A stretch of 64,000 bases of DNA from Symbiodinium kawagutii. Its lineage: Eukaryota > Sar > Dinophyceae > Suessiales > Symbiodiniaceae. The stretch covers positions 96,803-160,802 of the forward strand of contig VSDK01027717.1 of the NCBI GenBank assembly GCA_009767595.1. The letters are read 5' to 3'. The position numbers and the translations under genes are program-made. Within the stretch, counting starts at the first letter, position 1. Every line of letters starts with the position of its first letter. Of the stretch, positions 42,263-52,649 are shown one piece after another. Under the pieces are notes generated by a model. That model saw only the letters and a program-made list of their open reading frames with translations, was not told the DNA's origin and did no database searches.

Positions 42263-44161
42263 CTACCCGCGCCAATTCAAGAGCTGCTCCTTTGTCAAAC
42301 TCGTGAGGCCAGTCTGCAGTTGCACTTGTACCGTCTCCCCAGGAGAGAGCAAGGCGCCCAGGTTGTTGTAGGCAATTGCACTGATGCTGTTGTCCAACTT
42401 GATGGCCTCAAGGTACAACTCCTTTTCGTTGAACTGCCTGGGGCCAGTCCGCAGCTGCACTTGTATCGTCTCCCCGGAAGAGAGCACAGTGCCCAGGTTG
42501 TGGTAGGCAATTGCAAAGTTGTTGTCCAACTTGATGGCCTCAAGGTACAACCCTTTTTTGTTAAAATCCCTGGGGCCAGTCCGCAGCTGCACTTGTATCG
42601 TGTCTGCAGGAGAGAGAAGGAGACCAAGGTCGCTGTACGCACGCGCGTAGCTGTTGTCCAACCTGATGGCTTCGAGGTACAAATCCTTTTTGTTGAACCG
42701 CCTGAGGCCAGTCTGCAGGTGCACTTCCACTGTCTCCTCAGGAGAGAGCATGCCTGCAAGGTTGTAGTAGGCATTTGCTTCGTTGTTGTCAAACTTGACG
42801 GCTTCGAGGTACAACTGCTTCTTGCTGAATGGCCTGAGGCCAGTCTGCAGCTGCACCTGCACTGTCTCCCCAGGAGAGAGCAGGAGGCCCAGGTTGTTGT
42901 AGGCAATCGTATTTTTGTTGTCCAACTTGATGGTTTCAAGGTACAACCCTTTTTTGTTAAAATCCCTGGGGCCAGTCCGCAGCTGCACTTGTATCGTCTC
43001 TGCAGGAGAGAGAAGGAGACCAAGGTCGCTGTACGCATGCGCGGAGCTGTTGTCCAACCTGATGGCTTCAAGGTACAACTCCTTTTTGTTGAACTGCCTG
43101 GGCCCAGTCCGAAGCTGCACTTCCACCGTCTCCTCACGAGAGAGCATGGTGCCCAGGTTTTTGTAGGCAAGTGCGGAGTTGTTGTCCAACTTGATGGCTT
43201 CGAGGTACAACTCCTTTTGGTTGAAAGCCTTGAGACCAGTCTCCAGCTGCACTTCCACTGTCTCCTCACGAGAAAGCACGGTACCCAGGTTGTTGTAGGC
43301 ATGACTGTCCGCAGGCTTCACCTCGATGACCTTCATCAAGAGCTTCTTTTGGATTTCTCGGTAGTTTCGTAGGCCGTACTTGGCCAAATCCTGGACAAGC
43401 TCGTCAGTCTCAAGCCGCTTCTCCAAGATCTCCACGATCTCAGATGATGATTGCTGAGCATCCTTCACTCCGAGATTCTCCGCGCGAGCTTGTTTGTAGA
43501 TTGACACTAACCAAACGTCGCGCCAGGAAGGCTGCCTCTCGTCAAAGCAATTGCGGCCTTTCAGCCTCTTTCTCCCGTTCGGCATCAAAGGCCCATCAGT
43601 GACCTCTTCCATCACATTCTTTGACACCTGCTCATCCACAATCAGCGGGATACAACAGTCTGCTTTTCCATTGTACTCGCCTTTGGCGTAGTCTCCAATC
43701 GCACCATTGAGAGCAGCATTGAAAGGAAGGTCCGGCTGCGGCAAATCCAAACCTTGTTTCTCCCTAAAGTTGTTGTTGGTGGGGTAATAATTGTTAAGTA
43801 GAACCTCCTTTTTGGAGTTCCACTTGTGGGGTGCCTTCATAGTGGCGTAGATACCCAAACCAAAGTAGCTATCTTTGTTGTTGTCATCCAACGGAGCCAA
43901 GAGCTTAGGATTCTCTAGGCTCGTGATCTTCTTGAAAGCATCCTCCGGCGTGTAATGAAAAAGGACTCGATCCCCTTCACGTAAACCTTGATGTCCGGCA
44001 TCTTCTCTGACATCAATGGCGCATGCCCACATCTTAATGCCGGTGGCGTCATGCTTGATCGTCAAAGCATCTACATAGGTATAGCCATGCGCGTTCAGCC
44101 GGGCCCCTTGGAAGTACTCTTTGCTGCCAAAGAAGGCCTCCGGTGACGCCGCATGTTCCAT
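42263..44161 (-). CDS. HYD1-like ADP-ribosyltransferase domain plus eight long TPR-like repeats
   Basis: From ATG 44161 the protein is 632 residues; a TTG six codons upstream also lies in frame. The paralog at 61630-63261 starts at the equivalent ATG. N-terminal region: REGDRVLFHYTPEDAFKKI (HYT at 69-71) and DSYFGLGIYATMKAPHKW (100-113), resembling the H-Y-T and G.GIY.T pattern of HYD1-type ADP-ribosyltransferases. A possible C-terminal catalytic Glu is not obvious. From about residue 288 there are eight repeats of 44 residues (AYNNLGTVLS then ETVQVQLQTG then KKELYLEAIKLDN): TPR-like helix pairs with an inserted QVQLQTG hairpin. It may ADP-ribosylate partners recruited by the repeats; this is inference. 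Confidence 0.75.
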   Translation of the reverse strand: MEHAASPEAFFGSKEYFQGARLNAHGYTYVDALTIKHDATGIKMWACAIDVREDAGHQGLREGDRVLFHYTPEDAFKKITSLENPKLLAPLDDNNKDSYFGLGIYATMKAPHKWNSKKEVLLNNYYPTNNNFREKQGLDLPQPDLPFNAALNGAIGDYAKGEYNGKADCCIPLIVDEQVSKNVMEEVTDGPLMPNGRKRLKGRNCFDERQPSWRDVWLVSIYKQARAENLGVKDAQQSSSEIVEILEKRLETDELVQDLAKYGLRNYREIQKKLLMKVIEVKPADSHAYNNLGTVLSREETVEVQLETGLKAFNQKELYLEAIKLDNNSALAYKNLGTMLSREETVEVQLRTGPRQFNKKELYLEAIRLDNSSAHAYSDLGLLLSPAETIQVQLRTGPRDFNKKGLYLETIKLDNKNTIAYNNLGLLLSPGETVQVQLQTGLRPFSKKQLYLEAVKFDNNEANAYYNLAGMLSPEETVEVHLQTGLRRFNKKDLYLEAIRLDNSYARAYSDLGLLLSPADTIQVQLRTGPRDFNKKGLYLEAIKLDNNFAIAYHNLGTVLSSGETIQVQLRTGPRQFNEKELYLEAIKLDNSISAIAYNNLGALLSPGETVQVQLQTGLTSLTKEQLLNWRG

Positions 44162-44530
44162 GGCAAGGCAGTGCTCCAAGAAAACAAAAATGAATGATGG
44201 CGCCTGGTCTAAACCAAGGTGGCTGCGGGTGTGGCTTCATGATACCCAATTCGTTGGTCGGTTTCCAGTGAAGTGATGCACTGAATTCAACCAATTACCC
44301 TCTGGTAAACAAACCTTGGCAATGAAAAATCCACCACAGAAAACGCTGATCTCCTCAGGTTTCCCTTAAAGAAAGGCGATTTTTCCTTGCCAGGTCAGTT
44401 CACCAAAGATACATTGACCAGCTTAGTTCACCTGGCCACCTGGTCTCCTGGGAGGCCCATCCCTGGCCATGAGCATAAGCGATATAATCAGAGGATAGTA
44501 AGATTGAGATTGCAATCAGGAAGTTCATTG

Positions 44531-44585
44531 GGATGATGGTGATGATGATGATAATAATGATGATGCTGAATGATGATGATTATCA
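44531..44585. repeat. GAT/ATG microsatellite
   Basis: Run of GATGATGAT words with ATAATAATG interruptions. Confidence 0.85.
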
Positions 44586-44922
44586 TGATTATTGTCACTA
44601 CATCTAATATTCATAATTAAAGCCATCGCCGATGATACCAAAACATATTGAAGTGGATGACGTGGTGATCTTTTGACAATGATCGGTGGTAAGGGCGAAG
44701 GAGAACTAAAACAACGGAACATCCGCCCATGGTGCACTCCATGGTTCCCCCCGAAAAAAAGGACTGGTTGGAGTAGGGGAACCGCCAAATACCGCCAGTT
44801 TTGGGGGGAATTTCTATGTACAAGATCAACCTCAAGTCTGTTTCAGATGCGCACGAAAACAGCGTGAGTTGAGCATCACCAGATCCCCCAACCAACGACC
44901 CAACGACCACACAGCTCCACGC

Positions 44923-44972
44923 CTCGCTTGGTTGCCCCGAATGCGGCTCTGAATTTTGACGGCTGCCACTTC
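44923..44972 (-). CDS. IQ-motif exon IQ3 (50 nt)
   Basis: Reads EVAAVKIQSRIRGNQA(R). Acceptor TTGCACAG, donor GCGTGG (GC type). It lies just upstream of the ADP-ribosyltransferase-like gene on the same strand. Confidence 0.6.
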
Positions 44973-45277
44973 CTGTGCAAGGTGGCTGTACTGCAATTAC
45001 TATCACCATCAATGGCGTTTCCTGATGTTTACAATTGTTTACATATTATGTTTACTATCTCTCATCGTGAAACATGTTCATGAAATCCGAGATGTTCACC
45101 AACAATGTTCACTGACGTAGTTTCAATCGATGTCAACCATACCATCTTCAATCTGTTTTGAAATATGTCTCTAATCTACTTGGTCACCTAATACTATCCG
45201 CCACTATTCAATCAACTATTCGCCATGACCCCAATGGCCATGACCTATCTGCCCCGCCCATGACCAAGCTACATCAC

Positions 45278-45330
45278 GTCCCAGCGTCCCGCGCAGCTTC
45301 ATCGCCGCTTTCATCCTTCGCCCCAGCGGC
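45278..45330 (-). CDS. Small acidic exon (53 nt)
   Basis: Acceptor GATCCTCAG, donor GTGATG. Reads AAGAKDESGDEAARDAG; phase 0 to 2, like the IQ exons. Confidence 0.4.
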
Positions 45331-45936
45331 CTGAGGATCAAATTGATGAGGAGCAGACGGTGCCAGACCGGTGCTCATCAATGGTCAGAAACATGATCGT
45401 TAATTGAAGGCATTACAGTAAACATACATACATAACCATGTCATTCTATCATCATGAATGATCAGCGATGGGATGAACCCGGGGATGACAACGAATGATG
45501 GTTGTTTACTTGTGGTCAATGGTGGCTCTATTACGGGTGGGCTCCCAGGCGCCCTGAATACTCAGTGGTGACCAATTGGCCACCACTTTCCTGACTTACG
45601 CCAGTTGAGATTGCCAGCCATCTCGGGATCAACAGTAATCATGATTGAGATATGTTGAGAGAGTGGTGTGCTAACCTCAGTTACTCATTTCTTGGCCATC
45701 TCTGCAGTCAAACTCGATCAAATGAGTAACTTTGCTCACCAGCCAGTGCTGGAAACCACTTGAAGATCACTAACCATGGTCTCTGAGCGCCAGTGAGGCG
45801 ATCGCTAATGATCCACCAGCCCACTCCGGGGGCGTAGCGGAACGACAGGCCATAACTCCAAGGTGAGGATCATCCAACAAAAAACATCCGATCGGAAAAT
45901 ATCAAGTAGATAGAATCCCCTCCAAAATCACCACCG

Positions 45937-45986
<50 letters not shown>
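45937..45986. repeat. (TCA)n microsatellite
   Basis: About sixteen uninterrupted TCA triplets. Confidence 0.95.
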
Positions 45987-46009
45987 GTCCATCATCGAAC
46001 TCCCATGTC

Positions 46010-46087
46010 GGCTTCCTCTGCTCAAGGCATCCAATGCTTCACGCACGCTCGCTCCGAGCTGCTTCTCGTCTTCTCTGGACTTCCTGC
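46010..46087 (-). CDS. Small charged exon
   Basis: Acceptor CAGCGCAG; reads GRKSREDEKQLGASVREALD then ALSRGS, a likely helix. The 3' limit is uncertain. Confidence 0.4.
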
Positions 46088-46518
46088 CTGCGCTGATTGC
46101 TCGGTCATTGGGATAGCCACCATGAGGTACCGATAAGACATGGTGAATTATGATTGAGGATGGTTTACGGTTTGTTATGGCTGGTCATTCATGGTTAGCA
46201 GTGGTTCATGAGCACTGGTCATAGACAGTTGGCTGATTTCGTGATTGATAGTAGTCAGTATCCATCAAACATGAAAAGTTGGGGCTCATGAACTATCTAT
46301 TCCCGTGTGGGGTTGAGCAAGAATGGCCATCAGCGTGGTCACGAGGACAAATCCCGCGGCATTGCCTGAAGCGTATCAATCAAGTAGCCATTCACCAACC
46401 ATCAACCAGCCATCAACCCAGCCATGAACCCAGCCACTCATCCACCACGAGCCAACCAGTTCTTGTATGCTCTTGTGAGGTTCACCCTCCCATTGGTCCG
46501 GTGATCGCATCGCAACGC

Positions 46519-46568
46519 CTCGCTTGCTTCCCCCGGACGCGGCTCTGGATCTTGGTGGCCGCAGCTTC
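46519..46568 (-). CDS. IQ-motif exon IQ2 (50 nt)
   Basis: Reads EAAATKIQSRVRGKQA(R). Acceptor CGCCACCCAG, donor GCGTTG (GC type). Confidence 0.65.
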
Positions 46569-46890
46569 CTGGGTGGCGCGGGTCAATGGCAGGCCCGCCA
46601 GGTGCCATCGTTGCTCCCGCGTTGGCGATTGCAATGGTGTTACGCCTGCATAGTCTGGTGAGAAAGAACCTTTAAGCTAACCATTGATGGACCATTTGTG
46701 TGAGAAGTAGTCATGATTCTAAGGATTCTAGTACTTGATTGTTTGATAATTAGCAGTCATGATTCTAGTAGTTGGTTATTGTACCCTGCTTAATTGCTTA
46801 TCATTCTTAGACATGGTTTTATGATGCCCCCTGATCGCCCAGCCCATGACAAATCATGAACGACATCAGGATCAACTTCCTCCAGGGCAC

Positions 46891-46980
46891 CTCCCGTTCG
46901 TTGCTCGAAGCGTGACCGTCATCTGCCGGGTAGTCGTCATCTGTGGCAGGTTGCTCTGGGCCATCCACCGTCTTGGTTTC
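46891..46980 (-). CDS. Small acidic exon (90 nt, phase 0-0)
   Basis: Acceptor GAGCCTCAG, donor GTGCCC. Open over 30 codons: ETKTVDGPEQPATDDDYPAD then DGHASSNERE. Likely a disordered linker between IQ-motif modules. Confidence 0.45.
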
Positions 46981-47348
46981 CTGAGGCTCCAGTCGTGGAC
47001 CATTCCAGGTGGTTCGCAGCGGGATCTAAGCTGGTTCTGTCAAGATCTAGATCTTGATGACAGCTGGTTATCATCCATATTGGAAACAGCAACCTGGTTC
47101 ATGGAGACGAATAAGCTGGCTATGCATGAATGACAAGCGTTTACAAACTGAGGTTAGTCATAGATAATCATAGCATTGGTTTGGAACGGTTAGTGACGGC
47201 TGGTGATGCTCAACAGGTTGCACACAAAAAATCCAACGAATCTCCAAAGTACATCCTGACATTGTAACACAAATGACCTCTGGAAAGGAACTACTGCAAC
47301 TGCTGGGTTTTCTAATGCCCGCAACACAACTGGGATGTTCGGGTCAAC

Positions 47349-47916
47349 TTGGCTTTGAAAATCTCAAGAAACATCACGAGGCTTCTGGAGGAGAGCTCAT
47401 CCCACATCATCCAACTCACTTTTGGTCGATCCTGCCAGGCTAAATGCCTGGACGAGCACCCAAAAGCGCAACGGCCAAGGGACGGATCTGGCTTCACCCA
47501 AGGCTTGTCGCCTTCTGTCTACCTCTTGCCTGCAGGGGGAAAGCCCATGAGACCAAGGATGACATGGCATGGGGATGTCTTGGGTGGGATCCAACCATCC
47601 CTGGTGGGTTCGCATGCAGGTGCTTCGCTACTGGAAACCCAGCGCTTGAGACACAGAACCCACTCTGCAAGCCATTTCCCCCTGTGCGAAACTCCAGAAA
47701 CCAACGCCCTTCACCAAGGGCGATTGAAGACATTGAACGTTTACCGCCATCTTTTCCCCACATGAGATCCTGTACTCCATCGAACTCCATCGAAAACCCT
47801 TCTCCAACCTGACTAGCCAGGCATATCCAAGCAACAAGATGCAACAAGCACCTCAGCAACCAACTACCCATACTTGAATGATCATCCCAATCAACCCACT
47901 GAGGGTAGTTAACCAT
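47349..47916. other. Open block of unknown coding strand
   Basis: Long overlapping ORFs occur on both strands (plus 47349-47765, 138 aa; plus 47444-47812, 122 aa; minus 47494-47916, 140 aa), and base content is higher in G+C than the surroundings. No motif was recognised on either strand. It could be an exon, a transposon remnant or chance. Confidence 0.3.
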
Positions 47917-48146
47917 GCTGCTCTGTTGTCTTGAGTCTTGGCTGCTCCACCCAACTTACCAGCTGTGGGATAATCATCCAAGTAAAGAATCCTAAACATC
48001 TACCCCCAACTCAAACATCTACCCAACTGAGATCGATAACAACCATCAACTGACCACCAAGTAATGGTAACCACTAACCACCCATTCACCAGCCATTAAC
48101 CAGCCATCAACCCACCATTCACCAGCCACTAACCCACCCATTTCGC

Positions 48147-48196
48147 CTGGCTTTGTTCCCTCTGACGCGGCTCTGGATCTTGGTGGCCGCCGCATC
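48147..48196 (-). CDS. IQ-motif exon IQ1 (50 nt; may extend to about 48317)
   Basis: Reads DAAATKIQSRVRGNKA(R), donor GCGAAA (GC type). The in-frame sequence upstream is open to an acceptor at about 48318 (CACGTTACCAG) and reads PPSASSASDVGETTSARRVR, so the real exon may be about 170 nt. An AG sits exactly at 48197-48198, matching the 50-nt length of the other IQ exons. Confidence 0.65.
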
Positions 48197-48399
48197 CTCC
48201 GTCAAGGCCGTGCCCGTGCCCTCGCGCACGCGTCGCGCCGACGTCGTCTCCCCGACGTCCGAGGCCGAGGAGGCCGAGGGCGGACGCAGCCTGGGCGCCA
48301 CCAGCGACGGCCTGGTAACGTGGGAGGTTTGATCAACCAACCAGCCATTTGGCTCACCAATGAAGCAGAATGGAATACAATGCAATCCAATTGGTTAAC

Positions 48400-49050
48400 C
48401 ATCATGGGTGAATTTGAGTTATAATCATGGATATCATTAAGCATCACTAGTGATGAATTTAAGTTTGAAATAATTATAGATAGCATTTATAAACATGTGT
48501 CATCTATATGAGTGAGTTATGATTGAGCTGAACCATTGTGAACTTTGATTCAGCAATGATGAAGTTGAAAGCATCATCAAAGCATGACTTGCCTGATCAT
48601 TTGCCCGTGGCCATCAGTGACCTATACTTTAACCAGCATTGCCACTATCAACCATTGGTATTGCAGTAACATTACACCAAGCATTGTCAAAGCCAAATAT
48701 GATTATATCATGCTTCATCATTCACTGTTGCCACTATTGTCCGCTATCCATGCTTAACCATCCATTGATGAAGCACGCTTTTCATTGCCATCATTGACCA
48801 TGATTTAACCATCAAGCCATCATCAATGAAGCGTCACTAAACCATCACTTCACCAACCTTGAGCCATCATCAAACCATACTTCTGCCGTCAAATTCATTC
48901 AGCCATGGTTTAGCCAACTAATTTCCATTAATTTCCCATCAATTGAGCCATAGTTTCACCATAGTTTCACCACGATTTCACAGCTTCCCAAAGTTTAAGC
49001 CACAATTCTCCCATCAAATTCACCACCCACCAGCCTTCAACCCTCCATCC
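48400..49050. other. Low-complexity non-coding stretch
   Basis: CCATCATTGA / AACCATCA words dominate. No gene was seen. Confidence 0.4.
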
Positions 49051-49811
49051 ACAGCTGCGCCTCCGGTTGGCCAACGGCGCCTCACTTCCACTGCTTGAGC
49101 GCCGCCCTTCGCGCTGCGAACGGGGTTCGTTGGCGGCGCGCCTCGGTGACGATGCCAGGGCTGGGTGAGTGGGGAGATGGTGGGTGGTTCTAATGATGGT
49201 GAGGGCGAGTTTGGTGGTTTTTGCAGTGGTTGATTGGTGGTTGGCTGTGGTTAATCATGGTGGTGATAGGAATTGCCATGGTTCGCTGGTGCTGAATAAT
49301 GATGCCTTGCTGGGGGTGATTGCTGGGGTTCCATCTCTTAATATCCCCCCCCAGGTCAACAACAAACAGCTGGTGATTTACCATCTCAAATAGGTGACTA
49401 AGGAGGTTGATCAACTGAGGGATCTCCCCCAAGCGTGGACAGTGACCCAGGATCCCTTGAACAACAGGATGCTGCTACTTACAGCGGGCTGCTACGGTTG
49501 GCTACCAATGTTCATCAGCTATGAACCATGCTAGGAACCACACAACCGACCTGCTACTGCACACTAGTTGGACACATCAAATGCCACAACCAAATACTGT
49601 TTCTGACTGGTTATCAGCTACTTTGGTACCCATACTTGTAAAAAAACATACCAGTAAGTAGCTCAAGTGGTTTATAAGACTACTGGTCATTGTTTTCAAA
49701 ATCTTTATAAGACTACTGGTCATTGTTGCTTTTTGGGTAGCAGTTTTCGAACAAAAACCAGCTGGTCATTACTCCAACTCTTCAGCTGCAGCTCCTGGCA
49801 CCAAGGCACAC

Positions 49812-49873
49812 CTGATCCGCAAAGGAGCTGTGTCGAGATCCATCGCTGGCGGGCGGCTCCGGCCTGTGCTCGG
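49812..49873 (-). CDS. Small Pro/Ser-rich exon (62 nt)
   Basis: Acceptor CAGTGCCAG, donor GTGTGC. Reads AEHRPEPPASDGSRHSSFAD followed by Q. Likely a disordered linker. Confidence 0.4.
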
Positions 49874-49964
49874 CTGGCACTGATGCACGTTACGTGTTTG
49901 CACATGGCCCCCTACCTACAAACCATCCAGCCAGTAGCTGTTCAAACTAGTGATGGTATATATA

Positions 49965-49970
49965 AATGAA

Positions 49971-50009
<39 letters not shown>

Positions 50010-50026
50010 ATATATATATATATATA
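49965..50026. repeat. (AAAT)n and (AT)n microsatellite
   Basis: About eleven AAAT units followed by an AT run. Confidence 0.95.
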
Positions 50027-51333
50027 GAACAGCTCTAGTAAGCATCCAGTAATAACCTGACCAACCAGTATCTAGGTATATCTCGAGGGCCAACTATTGA
50101 TGGTATAATCTACCTCGTAGATTGATGTACCTAGGAATGCCATACTGGTACTAATTAAATACCTGGCAGCCTATAAACTGTAAGTACGTGGTGATATCCA
50201 CTGGCTCTAAATGTGAATAGCTTAATTAATATACTTAGTATTGATGGCCTACAAGTATGATTCGTGATATCTACCAGGTCTATCCATTAACGGCAATTAC
50301 CAGTGAATATTCTGGTAACACCGGCCAATATGAACGGTCTACAAGTATTAAAAAAAACTGCAGCATCGGAAATAAGCCAGAAATGGTAGATCCATATGAA
50401 TGAACCACTCTTAGTTTGAGCTGGTGACTTACCATTCACTACCATCCAAACCTCAGCTTCTTGATAGTTGGATTCTCCTGTTGCTAGCCCGTGAATGACT
50501 GCAGATTCTTAATGACGCAGCACCAGCACCATCACATCGGAGCAACGACAACAACGAGCTGGTTTTGAGCTTGCGTGACTTGGGGCGCAATATGCCAGGC
50601 CTGGCTTTTGCTTTTGAAACATCTTTCGACTCCTGGCAGGTCCCTGGGTGCAAATGGAGGTAGCCGGGGATCAATCTAGTAATTAATGCCTTATTATGCT
50701 AATAATACGGCCTATTTGGCACTATTTGGTAAAAAAACCTAACAAAAATGTAAATCTAATTGACCGATCTAGCAATTTATAGGGCTGATTGATAGTAAAT
50801 GAAAATCAAAACTCAAAACCAAGAATACCTAGCCAATCATTCTGCCCAATAGTGCTTCATATGGATAATTGATGTTAAGTAGGTTGATGTGTCCCCGCGT
50901 GACATTCCCTAACTGAGTAGAAAGAACCTAAGTACTATTGACCCGGGATTTCAAACAATACTAACGCATATGATCTGGATAAATCATCGTTCACCACTTT
51001 ATTTACTGTCTTTGGCTACCCGAACTGGTTTGGTGCCTTTAAGCCATCCGGTTCATGTGCTTGTTGATCAACCTGCCATCCCAAATCTTGTGGAAAATGA
51101 AACCGATCTCAATCAAAGCACCAACGTGTGCTTGTTTAGTCATGATTGTTGGTTGCTATTCGTATCATTGACCATGAAACTAAACCATGTTCAAAACCAC
51201 TAGCCACTACTTATTATTGCTTGCTATTGGCTATAGTTGTTTAATTGTATAATCCCATATAAACGTTCTTTAAAACAACCAACTGCCCACACATCACCCC
51301 AAACTGGGTGTCTTGGCATCATCGGTTTACCAC

Positions 51334-51413
51334 CTTGGCATCGCTGGCCTTCGCCTTGGCAGCGGGTTTAGAAGGCGTTGCCCTTGGTGGTGACTTTGCT
51401 TTTGGACTCGGAC
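51334..51413 (-). CDS. Small Lys/Pro/Ala-rich exon (80 nt, phase 1-0)
   Basis: Acceptor TCCTCTGAG, donor GTGGTA. With the split Gly it reads GPSPKAKSPPRATPSKPAAK then AKASDAK, a histone-H1-tail-like or disordered basic linker. Confidence 0.5.
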
Positions 51414-51473
51414 CTCAGAGGAAGCAATGATGATAGGTGTTCCTGGTGGATATAGTGGCTAGTAATAGGGGTA

Positions 51474-51530
51474 CATACATATATACATACATATATATAT
51501 ATATACATATATTTATATTTATTTATTTAA
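51474..51530. repeat. AT/ATAC microsatellite
   Basis: ATACATACATATATAT and ATTTATTTATTT runs. Confidence 0.9.
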
Positions 51531-52216
51531 AAAAACATAAAAAACATGGGATACATGATAGTGGTATGTAGAGAATAAGGGATCTAGCGGTGATTAACAT
51601 ATAGGGGATTGTGGTTATAATCATAGGGGATTGTGATGGCTAAAAAGGCGGTTGAAACCTTAGGATGACTGCTGGGATTGTACAGTGGCTAATGCGGGAT
51701 TCTGCTGCTTAAAAATGGGGAGTTATAGTGGTAACTCAAATTTTGTTGATAATAACGATCAATAATAGGGGATGACATAGTGGTTCATTGGTGGTCACTA
51801 AGAAAAGATTACAGTGGCTAAGGAGGGGGGTATAATGGTCATTCATGATAGTCAGAATGGCTGATAATGTAGGGATTATAATTGGAATTATAGGGGAGTC
51901 TGGTCATCATATGGGGGATAACTAGTCCAAGATAGTCCAAGTCCAAAATATAATAGGGGATGATTAATCATAGCAGGTGATGTATCAAAATGATTGCTTT
52001 CAATCATAGGGGCCAAAATAATCATAAACCTTAGGTTATGAGAAGAGGGGACTATGGTGATTAATAATGAAAAGTTGTAGTGGTTGATAACAGGATTACA
52101 GTGGTGATTATGGTTCACAGGGCTGGTTGATGGTAAGAAATTATTACTGATGATTTGTTGATCAGGATTTAAATCAGAGGATAACAACCAACAATAGTGA
52201 GTATATGATGCAATAT

Positions 52217-52325
52217 GGGGTGTTTCTGATTTTTTGGAAAACCCTCAAAAAAAACAAACCATTGAGCAACTGAAACAAACGACCCAGGGGTTTAAATTTG
52301 GGGGGCCCTATTCTGAGAAACGCCC
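52217..52325. mobile_element. MITE-like element, third copy (109 bp)
   Basis: Ends GGGGTGTTTCT and GAGAAACGCCC are inverted. The inner TTTGGGGGGCCCTATTCTGAG resembles the GGGTACCCTATTTTGAG arm of the copy at 14102-14212. Nearly the same length. Confidence 0.45.
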
Positions 52326-52649
52326 ACGTGGGCGGTTGATGGTAAGTCTTGGCTGGTTCTGATGGGCAAAGGAAACCGAGAAGCTGATGATTGACAATAG
52401 TGCAAGTAAATAGTTATTAGATATGATGTAGTGCCAACCGCGGGTTAATGAAGCATAGGTTGAGTATTGGAGGGTACTAGGAGGGTACCATTTCAATGTG
52501 AAACTACGGCTTTTTGGGGATACCCCCTATCAATCGGGGGGTATTAGTCTGGGGTGACATTGATGCGCATAGTCAATCATGGTCAATGATGGCTGATGGT
52601 TGATCAATGGTTGCTTAATGATGGTTGGTGGTCAATTTCTGATGGTTGC

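Noticed and set aside
42295-43372. Long ORFs in other frames of the TPR arrays (for example plus 42320-43372, 350 aa)
   Set aside because: They are shadows created by the regular 132-nt repeat; only the listed frame gives the ADP-ribosyltransferase-like domain and ordered repeats.
44205-44240. Relict dinoflagellate spliced-leader upstream of the 42263-44161 gene
   Set aside because: The minus-strand sequence CCGCAGCCACCTTGGTTTAG matches the spliced leader as I recall it at only about 14 of 21 positions, and the paralog lacks it.
45937-50026. Regular repeats as a possible CRISPR array
   Set aside because: These are simple microsatellites without spacers, and the genome is eukaryotic.
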